Positions 19,868 to 28,683 of a DNA stretch of 36,869 nt are shown one piece after another. This DNA comes from Synergistaceae bacterium. Lineage in GTDB: Bacteria; Synergistota; Synergistia; Synergistales; Aminobacteriaceae. The position numbers were made by a program, and so were the translations under genes. The stretch spans positions 1 through 36,869 of the forward strand of contig JAFSXS010000105.1 of the NCBI GenBank assembly GCA_017443945.1. Reading direction: 5' to 3'. The notes under the pieces were generated by a model. It did no database searches, was not told where the DNA came from, and saw only the letters and a list, made by a program, of their open reading frames with translations. Positions within the stretch are counted from its first letter, which is position 1; every line of letters starts with the position of its first letter.

Positions 19868-21292
19868 TTAAAACATGTCGCGTATCCTCGACAAGAAATT
19901 TGTTATAGCGTCCTGAAAATTTCCTTTGCGGCGTTCGTCGTCCTCTTCGTCATCGCCTTCATAGCCGTCATAATCGTCATTATTGTTGTCGTAATAATCA
20001 TCATCTTCACGGGGCTGAGGCTTATTTTTTCCGCGTCCCTTAGTTACTGGTGCAGAGTAGGACTCTTCGCGCTCTTCTTCATCTTCTGACTCTGACTCTT
20101 CGATGTCTTGATCCTGTGAGCGGTTAAATTGTTCTGAGTCAATGAACACATAAGGGTCATTTTCACGGATTACGCAATATTTTAATATACCTGCTGCGCT
20201 GACGTATGACGGGTGATCACGGCCATAAGACATTTGATAAATAGGTTCGCTCACTTTACGTACGGGCATCTGCAAAATATTTGAAAGAAGCATATCTATT
20301 CCGGGTGTCTCGGAGACTCCGCCAGATAAAATTATTCCGCTCGGAAAATGCTGCGGGGTACACTCGGCTAAGGCTGCACGAACATAATCGCCGAATAATT
20401 CTTCAATTCTCGCTAGAATAACCTGTACTGCTAAATCTACGTCAACACCTTCACTGCGCAAAGTGTCGGAATCTGTCGTAAAAATTATTTTCTTGAGTCT
20501 CTCAGCGTCGACCGGGTGTAAATGCAAAACTGTAGCCAAATCGCTTTTTATGTGATCGCCGCCGATGGGAATATTTATAACTCTGAATGCACGCCCCCCG
20601 CGATAAAGCACGATTCCTGTAGTGCCTCCGCCGATACAAATCGATATACAGCCTGAACGCATTTCTTCATCGTAGACAGCTCCTAATGATGAAGCTAACG
20701 GTTTGAGAATTAAGCCTTTGACCTCAAGACCGGCCTTGCGCACACAATCACGGACATTTTTTACATAATTCATGGGAACTGCTACAGTTTGCAGCCACAT
20801 ATCGAGTCTATTTCCGTTCATGTTCAAAGGTTCGTCTACCGGGCGGCCGTCAAGTTCGTAGCTGGTCGGGATCATGTGAAGAGAGTATAAATTATTTCGC
20901 AGATTTACATTTAAGTCTTCCCGTGCGCGTCCTATGAGTCGATTCAGATCTTCACGCATTACTGATTTAGAGTCGCGAGTCCCTAGTGTTATCATGCCGT
21001 GGCTTGACTCGCTTTTGATGTCCATAGCGTTAAAGGCTACTACTACATTGCTTAGCTTTCGTGATGATATGCCGGTCATTCCCTGTGCATCCTGAAGAGC
21101 TTTAGTTATTGACTGCTGTGCTTCCTGAATATTTACAATTACGCCTCGTGAAATTCCGCGTGAAGGCGCTTCCCCGAAACCTATTATATGCAAAGAATCA
21201 GGATAATCGCGATCCCGTTCTGCAACTATCATTGTAGTTTTCGTTGTTCCCATACTCAGTCCGACTAGCAGACTGTCAGATTTTCCCGGCAT
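19868..21292 (-). CDS. ftsA: Cell-division protein FtsA with a long acidic tail
   Basis: The 474-aa protein is an actin-like ATPase that tethers FtsZ filaments to the membrane. Visible elements are the phosphate-1 region GLSMGTTKTTMIV (11-23), the SHS2 inserted domain (about 85-165), phosphate-2 (CISICIGGGTTGIVLYRGG, about 215-233) and the adenosine motif LSGGVSETPG (about 328-337). After about residue 390 comes a ~75-residue low-complexity tail dominated by Asp, Glu, Asn and Tyr, ending in a short amphipathic helix (A-I-T-N-F-L-S-R-I-R-D-M-F), the membrane-targeting sequence. Most FtsA proteins have a shorter linker. AAGGGG precedes the start, and the gene is 54 bp after the ftsQ-like gene. 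Confidence 0.96.
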   Translation of the reverse strand: MPGKSDSLLVGLSMGTTKTTMIVAERDRDYPDSLHIIGFGEAPSRGISRGVIVNIQEAQQSITKALQDAQGMTGISSRKLSNVVVAFNAMDIKSESSHGMITLGTRDSKSVMREDLNRLIGRAREDLNVNLRNNLYSLHMIPTSYELDGRPVDEPLNMNGNRLDMWLQTVAVPMNYVKNVRDCVRKAGLEVKGLILKPLASSLGAVYDEEMRSGCISICIGGGTTGIVLYRGGRAFRVINIPIGGDHIKSDLATVLHLHPVDAERLKKIIFTTDSDTLRSEGVDVDLAVQVILARIEELFGDYVRAALAECTPQHFPSGIILSGGVSETPGIDMLLSNILQMPVRKVSEPIYQMSYGRDHPSYVSAAGILKYCVIRENDPYVFIDSEQFNRSQDQDIEESESEDEEEREESYSAPVTKGRGKNKPQPREDDDYYDNNNDDYDGYEGDDEEDDERRKGNFQDAITNFLSRIRDMF

Positions 21293-21346
21293 TTTTTTAT
21301 GTTCCCCTTCTTATAAGAAATCAATAAATATTAAGTCTATACTATA

Positions 21347-22135
21347 TTATAAATTACGCAATAAAATTTTCCCCTCATAAGTTGCGTCTATTATATGACT
21401 CCCGCCCTCAGTTATTAAGCGCGAAAATAAGTCATCGATTACTGTTCCGACATCTTGACCGTTGTATTTATCACGCTGTAATAATAACTCAAATTTTTGT
21501 TTTCCGTGAGTGAGCTTGAGATTAAATAAATCCATTCCGGCGCGTCGTTCCCATGTTATTTCGCTTGCTGAATCGAACCATTTAAAATTTTTGAACTCGT
21601 CAATAAATGTTGCGATTCTTTCCGTTGAGATTGGCGACCTGAATACCCCGAACATTGGCGGCTGATTGTTATTATTATTATTGCCATGCTCCGGAATTTT
21701 CCAGATTATGCGGCCGGCTTTCTCCTCGTTAGGTCTTCCAGGTTCAGAGAGCCACATTTTACCGTCTCTCGATATGCACCAGATTTTTCCGCGCCATTCT
21801 ACTTTTATCCATGCTTGAAGCCACTCTAATTTTGTCTCGAACTTACCGAATTTTATCATGCTTGTATCAACTGTTACAGGCAAATCGCGTTCGAGAAATT
21901 CTTTCAAGCCCGCAGAATCTTTCAGCAGATAAGGCCAGAACGTTAAGCACCTTGACGGGAAAATCTCCCACAAACGCCGCTCTAATTCCTGAGATTGTGT
22001 CTCAACGTGATAATCTTTCAGAGCAAACCAGAATCTATACTCTTTTATGCGCATGAGTCCGCCTAGAATGAACATAATCAATATAAAGACTCTAAGGCGC
22101 GGACGACGACGCACAGCAGACTCACTGTAATACAA
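21347..22135 (-). CDS. ftsQ: FtsQ/DivIB-like division protein
   Basis: The 262-aa protein is bitopic: a basic N-terminus, one membrane helix (about 14-30) and an extracytoplasmic region. Pieces such as W-L-Q-A-W-I-K-V-E-W-R-G-K-I-W-C-I-S-R-D-G near 105-125 and the final strand I-D-A-T-Y-E-G-K-I-L-L-R fit the FtsQ beta domain. The POTRA domain is diverged. The assignment rests mainly on synteny (between murB and ftsA, in that order) plus topology. It overlaps murB by 14 bp. FtsQ recruits FtsB/FtsL to the septum. A short run of asparagines near residue 151 is low-complexity. Confidence 0.82.
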   Translation of the reverse strand: MYYSESAVRRRPRLRVFILIMFILGGLMRIKEYRFWFALKDYHVETQSQELERRLWEIFPSRCLTFWPYLLKDSAGLKEFLERDLPVTVDTSMIKFGKFETKLEWLQAWIKVEWRGKIWCISRDGKMWLSEPGRPNEEKAGRIIWKIPEHGNNNNNNQPPMFGVFRSPISTERIATFIDEFKNFKWFDSASEITWERRAGMDLFNLKLTHGKQKFELLLQRDKYNGQDVGTVIDDLFSRLITEGGSHIIDATYEGKILLRNL

Positions 22136-23009
22136 AGCACGGGGCAGCAGTCTTTATTTCCTGCTCTAATTTTATTCCCGTGAGATCAAAAACTTTTTTG
22201 CGGCAAATTTCTATCAAGCCAACTATATCAGAATACGAAGCATTACCGGTGTTGACTATAAAATTTGCGTGCATATCCGACACAACAGCAGACCCGACAG
22301 AAAGATTTTTACAGCCGCAATCGTCTAATAATTTACCAGCTGAAAAATTTTCGGGATTCTTGAATGTACATCCGGCAGACCTGAAATTTAACGGCTGATT
22401 TTTACGGCGCAATAAATTTTTCTTGTATTCGTCCTCGTTCCAGCATAAAGAATTATCGAGCTTCAATCTTGCAGAAATTATTATTATTTTCTCGTCAGCA
22501 AGCGAGCATTTACGATATTCAAATTTTATATTATCTGAGTCATAAAGCCTGAATTTATCGGACGAATCCAGAGTCAAGACGCTTTCTATTAATTCGCAGA
22601 TTCCATGACCCGACGTGCCTGCGTTACCTGCAACTGCTCCGCCCAAAGTTCCCGGGATTCCAGCAGCGAACTCAAGACCGCCGATATTTCTATCACGAAA
22701 ATTTTTCACCAGCATAGGCAGACTATAACCTGCCTGAACGTCAACAAAATTTTTCTCCCATTGAATCGCGTTTAATTTCTTAGTTGATACAACGAGAGCA
22801 TTCATTAAACCGTCCGGAAAAAGTATATTGCTGCCTCCGCCGATTATATAAACGGGTAAATTTTTTGTGTGCTCTAAGATTTTGCATAATTCATCGGGTG
22901 AAGAAGGTTCTGCGAAATATTTTGCTGTGCCTCCTGCGCCGATAGTGCATAAACCTGCTAAAGATTTGTACTCGTTTATATTTATGTTCTGCAAATTAAT
23001 TAACGGCAT
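22122..23009 (-). CDS. murB: UDP-N-acetylenolpyruvoylglucosamine reductase
   Basis: The 295-aa protein reduces UDP-GlcNAc enolpyruvate to UDP-MurNAc using FAD and NADPH. Characteristic segments are IGGGSNILFPDG (about 56-67), A-A-G-I-P-G-T-L-G-G-A-V-A-G-N-A-G (about 114-130), the F-E-Y-R-x-C tyrosine region near 168 and SAGCTFKNP near 210-218, where the usual proton-donor serine is a cysteine, as in some other MurB proteins. Glu near the C-terminus lies in K-L-E-Q-E-I. The next gene (ftsQ-like) starts 14 bp inside its 3' end. murC is upstream across a 168-bp gap holding an IS200/IS605 end. Confidence 0.95.
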   Translation of the reverse strand: MPLINLQNININEYKSLAGLCTIGAGGTAKYFAEPSSPDELCKILEHTKNLPVYIIGGGSNILFPDGLMNALVVSTKKLNAIQWEKNFVDVQAGYSLPMLVKNFRDRNIGGLEFAAGIPGTLGGAVAGNAGTSGHGICELIESVLTLDSSDKFRLYDSDNIKFEYRKCSLADEKIIIISARLKLDNSLCWNEDEYKKNLLRRKNQPLNFRSAGCTFKNPENFSAGKLLDDCGCKNLSVGSAVVSDMHANFIVNTGNASYSDIVGLIEICRKKVFDLTGIKLEQEIKTAAPCFVLQ

Positions 23010-23040
23010 TTACTCATCAATTTTTCCTGTTAAATTTTAA

Positions 23041-23153
23041 TTGACGTACTCCTCACTACTGAAGTCGTGGGATTCTGGGATCCTCAAACCTTACCTGATT
23101 GCTCAGGTCTTACGAGTTATCCTCCAATGGTCGACGCCCCAACCATCTTATTT
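23041..23153 (-). mobile_element. Solo IS200/IS605-type right end (omega-RNA-like)
   Basis: Read on the - strand the segment ends with CCCACGACTTCAGTAGTG (imperfect hairpin, 23054-23069), then GAGGAGTACG and TCAA, the pattern of the right ends of IS608/IS605 elements, where TCAA is the cleavage site. Further in are a perfect 6-bp stem with a GCAA (GNRA) tetraloop (23093-23108) and an ATGGT/ACCAT stem (23127-23131 with 23142-23146). TTAC, the typical left target, occurs at 23154-23157. No tnpA or tnpB is present. It is either a remnant or a small non-autonomous element, and it may still make a structured RNA. Confidence 0.7.
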
Positions 23154-23177
23154 GTAATTATTATACCCTAAATAAAA

Positions 23178-24518
23178 TCAATTTTCGCGCAAAAGGTTTT
23201 CACCAATTTTATAAACGTCGCCCGCTCCCATAGTAAGCAATAAATCATCAGGCTTTAATACTGACTTGATAAATTTTATGGCGTTATCGAAATTCACGAG
23301 AGTTATAATTTTTTCGCTGTAATTAATTATTTCCTGCGATGAACTGTGTTCGATTTCGTGTTCGCTGGCAGCATAGACCGGCAATAAAAAAATTTCGTCG
23401 GCCAAGTTTAGGGACTCTGCGATTTCATGAGCAAACATTGCAGTCCGTGAAAATCTGTGAGGCTGATACAAAACTATGATTCTTTTTCCGGGATAAATTG
23501 CGCGTACTGCTTTGAGGGTTGCGGCTATTTCTGCGGGGTGATGTGCGTAATCGTCCATTACTAAAATATTATTTGCTGTCTCACCCTTTAATTGCATACG
23601 ACGTTCTGAACCGTGAAAATCTTTGAGAATCCCTGCACTTGTCTCAAAATCTATACCGTTTATGAATGCTGCTGCGATTGCTGCTAAAGAATTTAATATG
23701 TTGTGTTCGCCCGATATTGAAAGCTCAAGAGTCCCGAGTTCGCGTCCATTATGAGAAATTTTGCATTTAACGCCGCCTCCGGGATTATTTACGATGTCAT
23801 ATGCTCCCCAGTCGTAATTTTTTCCCCAGCCGTAACGATAAATATTTTTGCGGTTCCTGCAGGTCTCGAAAACTTTTTTTGCGCCGTTGTCCTCTGCACA
23901 GATTATTAACGAGTCTTTTCTGCCGTCTGAGAATCTCGTGAAAGCCTGTATTACTTCTTCGCGTGTTTTATAGTGGTCTACGTGATCCCAGTCTGCATTT
24001 GTAATTATTGCTGTTGAGGGGTGAAAGAGTTCAAATGTTCCGTCGCTCTCGTCGAGTTCTGCTATAAAAAATTTTCCTGTTCCTGATATTGCGTTGCTGC
24101 CTAAATCGGGGACGTTTGCTCCGATATAAATTGTAGGGTCGAGTCCTGCGCGCTTGAAAATTAGTCCTGTCATTGATGCTGTTGTAGTTTTTCCGTGTGC
24201 GCCTGCTATGCCTATGCCCTGATAATTATTAAATAAATTGCTTAAGGCCTGTGCGCGCGATAAAATTTTTATGCCTTGATTCTGGGCTTCTATTACTTCG
24301 GGGTTGTCATGACTTACGGCGGAACTTAGTATTAAAGCGTCGGGATTATAAATTTTTATGTGATCAGGAGAATGGCCGATTATGTACGGAATATTATCGA
24401 GACTGTAAGATGACTCTTTGAGGTCGCAGCCCGTTACGTTGAGTCCGTGAGCCTTCAAAAGTTTTGCAAGTGCGCTCATACCTGCACCGCCCATACCCAT
24501 GAGGTGAACGTTTGTCAA
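23178..24518 (-). CDS. murC: UDP-N-acetylmuramate--L-alanine ligase
   Basis: The 446-aa protein is a Mur ligase: an N-terminal UDP-binding domain with LMGMGGAGMSALA (6-18), the ATP-binding P-loop GAHGKTTT (106-113), the central L-D-E-S-D-G-T-F (about 156-163) and N-A-D-W-D-H-V-D-H-Y (about 174-183) motifs, and C-terminal D-D-Y-A-H-H-P and Y-Q-P-H-R-F-S-R-T signatures specific to MurC. It adds L-Ala to UDP-MurNAc in the cytoplasm. It is the first gene of the wall/division string that runs to folC. The 404-bp gap upstream probably carries its promoter. Confidence 0.97.
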   Translation of the reverse strand: MTNVHLMGMGGAGMSALAKLLKAHGLNVTGCDLKESSYSLDNIPYIIGHSPDHIKIYNPDALILSSAVSHDNPEVIEAQNQGIKILSRAQALSNLFNNYQGIGIAGAHGKTTTASMTGLIFKRAGLDPTIYIGANVPDLGSNAISGTGKFFIAELDESDGTFELFHPSTAIITNADWDHVDHYKTREEVIQAFTRFSDGRKDSLIICAEDNGAKKVFETCRNRKNIYRYGWGKNYDWGAYDIVNNPGGGVKCKISHNGRELGTLELSISGEHNILNSLAAIAAAFINGIDFETSAGILKDFHGSERRMQLKGETANNILVMDDYAHHPAEIAATLKAVRAIYPGKRIIVLYQPHRFSRTAMFAHEIAESLNLADEIFLLPVYAASEHEIEHSSSQEIINYSEKIITLVNFDNAIKFIKSVLKPDDLLLTMGAGDVYKIGENLLREN

Positions 24519-24618
24519 AAAATTTCACTCCTATTCAAGATTTATATATGAATTATAGACAATAGACGGCGTGAAAGAAAATATTTTTGCGTGAACTTGT
24601 TTTATGGTTTTGTTTTTT

Positions 24619-24658
24619 GCCGCCGAGCGGGGTGGGTGGGTGGGAGCGAGGCGGCGGC
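24619..24658 (+). other. G-quadruplex motif inside a GC-rich inverted repeat
   Basis: GGGGTGGGTGGGTGGG (24629-24644) has four G tracts with single-T loops. It is flanked by GCCGCC (24619-24624) and GGCGGC (24650-24655 or 24653-24658), able to form a short stem around it. Hairpin and quadruplex could compete. In a genome this AT-rich, the 40-bp GC block stands out. Confidence 0.65.
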
Positions 24659-24698
24659 TGATATACTATAAATTCACGAAAAAGTTTTGTCGTTAAAG

Positions 24699-24857
24699 CT
24701 GTTATGTTCAAATGTGTGATAAAAATTTTTATTGCTTGTTCACACTTTAACGTTCATAATTTGTGTATTGACTACGACTATAAATTTACAGGACTCCAGC
24801 TAACAATCACAAAATACGCTGTTATGTTCAAATGTGTGCTAAAAATTTTATTTCTTG
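24699..24857 (+). repeat. Two direct repeats 120 bp apart
   Basis: The first copy (24699-24738) and the second (24819-24857) share CTGTTATGTTCAAATGTGTG, then A or C, then TAAAAATTTT, with only a few later differences. The TTCAAATG core resembles TTCGAATG and TTCAAGTG in the modules near 11258, 34450 and 34866. It may be a protein-binding site. Confidence 0.75.
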
Positions 24858-24922
24858 TATGCGGGAGGCACCCCTGAAAACCCGTACCCCCCGTAATTAG
24901 TGGCGCAAACTTAGTGTATCGG

Positions 24923-27055
24923 CTAAAAATTTATCAGATCCGGCATTCCTAAATTACCGCTCATATACTCGACAAACTCAGAAATTTTTTCATCGCTTAT
25001 AAACGGTGCCTGCAGTCTTATCGGCAATGGGTAGCCTGCACTCTTGAATAATAAATCGCCTTTTCCCGTGAGTTTCTCTGCGCCGGAGGAGTCAATTATA
25101 TTCTTCGAGTCATCAAGTGATTGCAGAGTAAACGCAGCTCTTGCAGGAATATTAGATTTTATGAGATTCGTAATTGAGTCAGGTGTCTGAGTCGCAATAA
25201 TCATGTGAATCCCTGACGCTCCCGCACGCTGTGAGAGTCTCGTTATTAAATTTTCCGTCTCACTTCCGGCCGAATAAATCAAATCAGCAATTTCGTTAAT
25301 AATTATCACGATAAGCGGCAATTTTTCATTAGTGTCAATCCGGTTATAAGCTGTAATATTTCTGACTTTGGCCTGTGAAAATTTTTCTATGCGCGACTCC
25401 ATTTCGTGAAGTGCAAAATTTAAAGCCTTTAACACCGTCTGAACATCATAAACCGGAGCTGACATCATGTGTGATAAATTTTCATATACTGCAAAATCTG
25501 TCTGTCTCGTGTCAATCATCAAAAATTTTACTTCATCAGGTTTACGCTTTGAACATATGCCAAGAACGCAGGAATTTATAAAAACGCTCTTCCCCGCTCC
25601 TGAATTACCAGCAATTAAAATATTAGGCATTACTTCGAGTCCCTGCACAAAAATTTCGCCGTTAATCTTGCACCCAAGCGGAAGAGTCAATTTTGATGGC
25701 GAGCTTCTGAACTCGTCGGAGTCAATTATATTTCTCAGCGGGATAATTTTTCTTTCCTGCGCAGGAACTTCAACACCGGCATAATGAGTCCCCCATATGG
25801 GCGCTTCGATTCTTACGGGCATTACAGCAAGAGACATAGCTAAATCGTTCGTTAATTCGAGGATTCTATTAACTTTTGTGCCCGGTGCGAGTTCTAATTG
25901 ATATTGAGTTACGGCAGCACCATTTATTATATGAGCTACAGAGGCATTTACACCAAAATTTTTTAACGCTGAAATTATTTGTTTGCCCTGTTTCTCAAGT
26001 GATTTCAATAAATTTTTGTCGGACGCATTTACGATTCTAGGGCCGTAAATTTCATAAGGAGGCGGAAAAATTTGCACACCTTCTGACTCAGTGCTTGAGT
26101 CTTTAACAGGTTCGGGCGTTAATGGCGATTCGTCCTGCAAAATATTCGGAAGCGGCCGCCGGAATCGTTTTTGTCTCGTAATGGGCTGCTTTTTTTCGGG
26201 AGCTGACATTTCGCCGGATTTGATTGACGTTATTAGATTGTCGAAAATATTTATTGAGCGTTTAAACGGGCTGTCGTCGGGTTTAGGTTCCTGCGCTGGT
26301 TCGGGCTTGCCTGAATTTTTCAAGACGGGTGCGGGAATGTTCATTGACTCAATTTCTGCGTGTGCGTTCAAAGCTGTAATTAACGGCGACGGATCAGAAA
26401 ACTGCATAGTCTCATCAAAGCTGTCATTTTTCTTGAATTTCGGCGAGGGAATCTTTGTCGGGAATAAAACATTTTCCGGCCTGTCTTCGAGATAAGTTGC
26501 TTCATCGTCATTGCTTGGCCTTCTGCGTGATTTATTTCGTCTTGGTAAATTAATAGAGTTCAACGCAGGCATAGAAATTTTTAGAATCCTTGATCCAAAC
26601 AAAAACGCTGTCAACACAAACGAGGCAATTACTAATAAAAGCGTGATGAACGGGCCGAAATTTACAGTGAAGAATCGCGCAAGACCATGACCGAATCCCC
26701 CCGGTTGAAATAATGTCCAGTCCGAACGCCAGCCGGTTTCACGCAATAAGCCCAGCATAAACGAGAAAGAAATATATAATTGAAGCGTTCCTAAAATTTG
26801 ACGCTGGACTCTAGGGACACGAAATTTCAATAATTTAGCAATGCACAAGTAAAATATAAATAATAACGGGACAATCAACGCGCCGCCCCATGAATCACGT
26901 AAATATTTCCCCCATTCGCGCCCGCCTTCGCCCGTAAATGAACTGTCAAATAACGCTAATATGCAGTAAAAGCAAAATATTATCAGCACAAATAATAACA
27001 GCTCGCCTAAATTGCCCTGATTCCTGTTTCTTGTTTTATTATTTCGACGCGGCAA
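24923..27055 (-). CDS. ftsK: FtsK/SpoIIIE-like DNA translocase lacking a gamma domain
   Basis: The 710-aa protein has four N-terminal membrane helices (about 17-35, 58-75, 90-105, 134-158), a charged Pro-rich linker (160-330) and an alpha/beta motor (about 335-690) with Walker A GNSGAGKS (483-490), the A-T-Q-T-P-D-S-I-T-N-L-I-K-S-N-I-P-A-R segment (621-639) and G-A-E-K-L-T-G-K-G-D-L-L (658-669). Two oddities: the Walker B aspartate is Asn587 (IIINEIADL), and the protein stops right after the motor, without the DNA-reading gamma winged helix of standard FtsK. It may be a divergent chromosome translocase or a specialised paralogue. It is the last gene of the operon, 27 bp after mltG. Confidence 0.88.
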   Translation of the reverse strand: MPRRNNKTRNRNQGNLGELLLFVLIIFCFYCILALFDSSFTGEGGREWGKYLRDSWGGALIVPLLFIFYLCIAKLLKFRVPRVQRQILGTLQLYISFSFMLGLLRETGWRSDWTLFQPGGFGHGLARFFTVNFGPFITLLLVIASFVLTAFLFGSRILKISMPALNSINLPRRNKSRRRPSNDDEATYLEDRPENVLFPTKIPSPKFKKNDSFDETMQFSDPSPLITALNAHAEIESMNIPAPVLKNSGKPEPAQEPKPDDSPFKRSINIFDNLITSIKSGEMSAPEKKQPITRQKRFRRPLPNILQDESPLTPEPVKDSSTESEGVQIFPPPYEIYGPRIVNASDKNLLKSLEKQGKQIISALKNFGVNASVAHIINGAAVTQYQLELAPGTKVNRILELTNDLAMSLAVMPVRIEAPIWGTHYAGVEVPAQERKIIPLRNIIDSDEFRSSPSKLTLPLGCKINGEIFVQGLEVMPNILIAGNSGAGKSVFINSCVLGICSKRKPDEVKFLMIDTRQTDFAVYENLSHMMSAPVYDVQTVLKALNFALHEMESRIEKFSQAKVRNITAYNRIDTNEKLPLIVIIINEIADLIYSAGSETENLITRLSQRAGASGIHMIIATQTPDSITNLIKSNIPARAAFTLQSLDDSKNIIDSSGAEKLTGKGDLLFKSAGYPLPIRLQAPFISDEKISEFVEYMSGNLGMPDLINF

Positions 27056-27082
27056 ATATATTCACTCCCATTTACAATAAAT

Positions 27083-28189
27083 TTATTTTTCTGATCGCGC
27101 AAGTTTTATATTCCGCCGGTGTTCGTTGAAGGTCTTAGAAAAATAGTGATAGCCGTCTTTTCTTGCTACGTAATAATAATAATTATTTTCTTCGGGTTCA
27201 AGTGCAGCACCCCACGCAGCAGAGCCGGGTATACAAATAGGCTTAGGAGGCAGACCCGAAATTTTATAAGTGTTATAGGGCGAGTCAATTTCCAAATCTT
27301 TATTTAGTACGCGCGTTACTTTCCTTCCTGCGAGCCTCCATGCATACACAACAGTAGCGTCAATTTGCAGAGCCATGTTAGATTTTATTCTGTTGTTGAT
27401 TACGCCTGAAACTGTGCGGCATTCTGAATCATGCAAGACTTCACGTTCAATCATTGAAGCAATTATTGCAGCGTCGACCAATTGACTCGAAGTTAATTTT
27501 TTCGCGTTGATTAAGTCTCCGCGCTGTCTCCACCATGCAGTAGAAGCAGCTTGTACGGCCTCATCGGGTGTCCTGTTGATTAACATGTAAGTCTCTGGCT
27601 CAAGAAATGCTAATCTCGTGTACTCATCGTCGGGAATTGATTTAATTAACTCCTGCATTTCATCGGGATAATTTGAGTCGGTCAATAATGCACGAGTAAA
27701 ATTTGTCATGTTAAATTTGCTGTCTTGATCCTCTAAATTTTCGGCGAGTGCAAAAATATCGAGTCCCGGTAAAATTTGCAGCTTCAGTAATGCAGGCTTG
27801 ATGATTCGTAACTGTCTGGCCAAGTTCCAAGGGTCAGAAGGAACAACTGAATAATGACCGGCTCTAATTTTTTTGTCGATTCCAAATTTTGCAAGCCAAC
27901 GCGCTAATTGAGAAGGAGACCCCGATGACAACGCACCCTGAATCTCGAAAGCTCTTGCGGCCTGAAGTGCTGTCATTCCGCTTGAAATAGTAACGCTGAC
28001 TGTATCGCCGTCCGGTAATGGTATAATGCCTTCCCAAAAATTAGCGGGTACTTTGTAATAATACGAGAAAACTGCTCCGGCTATGACTGCCCATAGAAGC
28101 AGGAAAAATATTAAGCTGATCCCTAAAAGTTTAGGCTTTCGGCGTTTACGTTGATTATGTGATTTAATTTTCTGCAAGTTGCTGCACAT
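27083..28189 (-). CDS. mltG: Endolytic murein transglycosylase MltG
   Basis: The 368-aa protein has a basic N-terminus, one membrane helix (about 21-44), a LysM-like part (about 62-125) and the YceG/MltG catalytic domain. The expected catalytic Glu248 lies in A-S-M-I-E-R-E, followed by V-I-N-N-R-I-K-S-N-M-A-L-Q-I-D-A-T and S-P-Y-N-T-Y-K-I-S-G-L-P-P-x-P-I, both strong family markers. It cuts nascent glycan strands at the membrane, setting strand length. The gene follows the small pseudopilin gene by 38 bp. The ATG has little ribosome-site sequence, and a TTG four codons later with AGGATG upstream is an alternative start. Confidence 0.94.
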   Translation of the reverse strand: MCSNLQKIKSHNQRKRRKPKLLGISLIFFLLLWAVIAGAVFSYYYKVPANFWEGIIPLPDGDTVSVTISSGMTALQAARAFEIQGALSSGSPSQLARWLAKFGIDKKIRAGHYSVVPSDPWNLARQLRIIKPALLKLQILPGLDIFALAENLEDQDSKFNMTNFTRALLTDSNYPDEMQELIKSIPDDEYTRLAFLEPETYMLINRTPDEAVQAASTAWWRQRGDLINAKKLTSSQLVDAAIIASMIEREVLHDSECRTVSGVINNRIKSNMALQIDATVVYAWRLAGRKVTRVLNKDLEIDSPYNTYKISGLPPKPICIPGSAAWGAALEPEENNYYYYVARKDGYHYFSKTFNEHRRNIKLARSEK

Positions 28190-28227
28190 CCTGTAATAGT
28201 TTTGAGCTTATTATAGCAAGTTAATTA

Positions 28228-28683
28228 TTAATCGTTCGCTGTTTCTTCCGCGCCTATCGTAGAGTTTGCAGAAAGTCTCGCCCTACCGTCAGAACTTATT
28301 ACGACATAATATATACTTTCGTCGGATCCGGTTATTTTTATGCTGCCTGTTTTATTGAAGGTCTGATTAACACTGTATATAAATTCTTCTGATTCGTATT
28401 TACAGCCGGGAGTTGCGTTCAAAATTTCGACGGTTTTATCTTCCCATGTAAGATCAATAGAATAATTGCCGCCGCTTTTTTTAGCAATGAACGAAAAAGT
28501 TTGCTTCATTCTGTCAGATTTCTGAATCTGCCTATTAAGCCATGTTACGACTTTTTCTGCCTCGCGTTGTGCTGTCTGATTCGTTAATTTCAGGTTCAAC
28601 ACTGCAACAACGCCGACTCCTGCTAATATTGCACTTGCTATGATTAATTCTATCATTGTGAAGGCTTTACGCTTAAATTGCAT
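28228..28683 (-). CDS. Type IV pseudopilin, GspH/PilE-like
   Basis: The 151-aa protein has a short basic leader and then A-F-T-M-I-E-L-I-I-A, the type III signal cut by prepilin peptidase. Cleavage would fall before Phe8, with Ala instead of Gly at -1, which is known to be tolerated. Glu at +5 is present, as in pilins that assemble normally. One long hydrophobic helix (8-30) precedes a small beta domain. AAAGGAGG precedes the ATG, and the start overlaps the pilMN gene by 11 bp. It may be a minor pilin of a type IV pilus, type II secretion or competence pseudopilus. Confidence 0.88.
   Translation of the reverse strand: MQFKRKAFTMIELIIASAILAGVGVVAVLNLKLTNQTAQREAEKVVTWLNRQIQKSDRMKQTFSFIAKKSGGNYSIDLTWEDKTVEILNATPGCKYESEEFIYSVNQTFNKTGSIKITGSDESIYYVVISSDGRARLSANSTIGAEETAND

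Larger units (their letters stand above)
24519..24922. other. 404-bp non-coding gap between ftsK-like and murC genes
   Basis: No gene is seen. The gap holds a quadruplex-forming run inside a GC-rich inverted repeat (24619-24658), two direct repeats 120 bp apart (24699-24738 and 24819-24857) and a C-rich block (24863-24893) that is G-rich on the strand transcribed after the ftsK-like gene. Confidence 0.6.
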
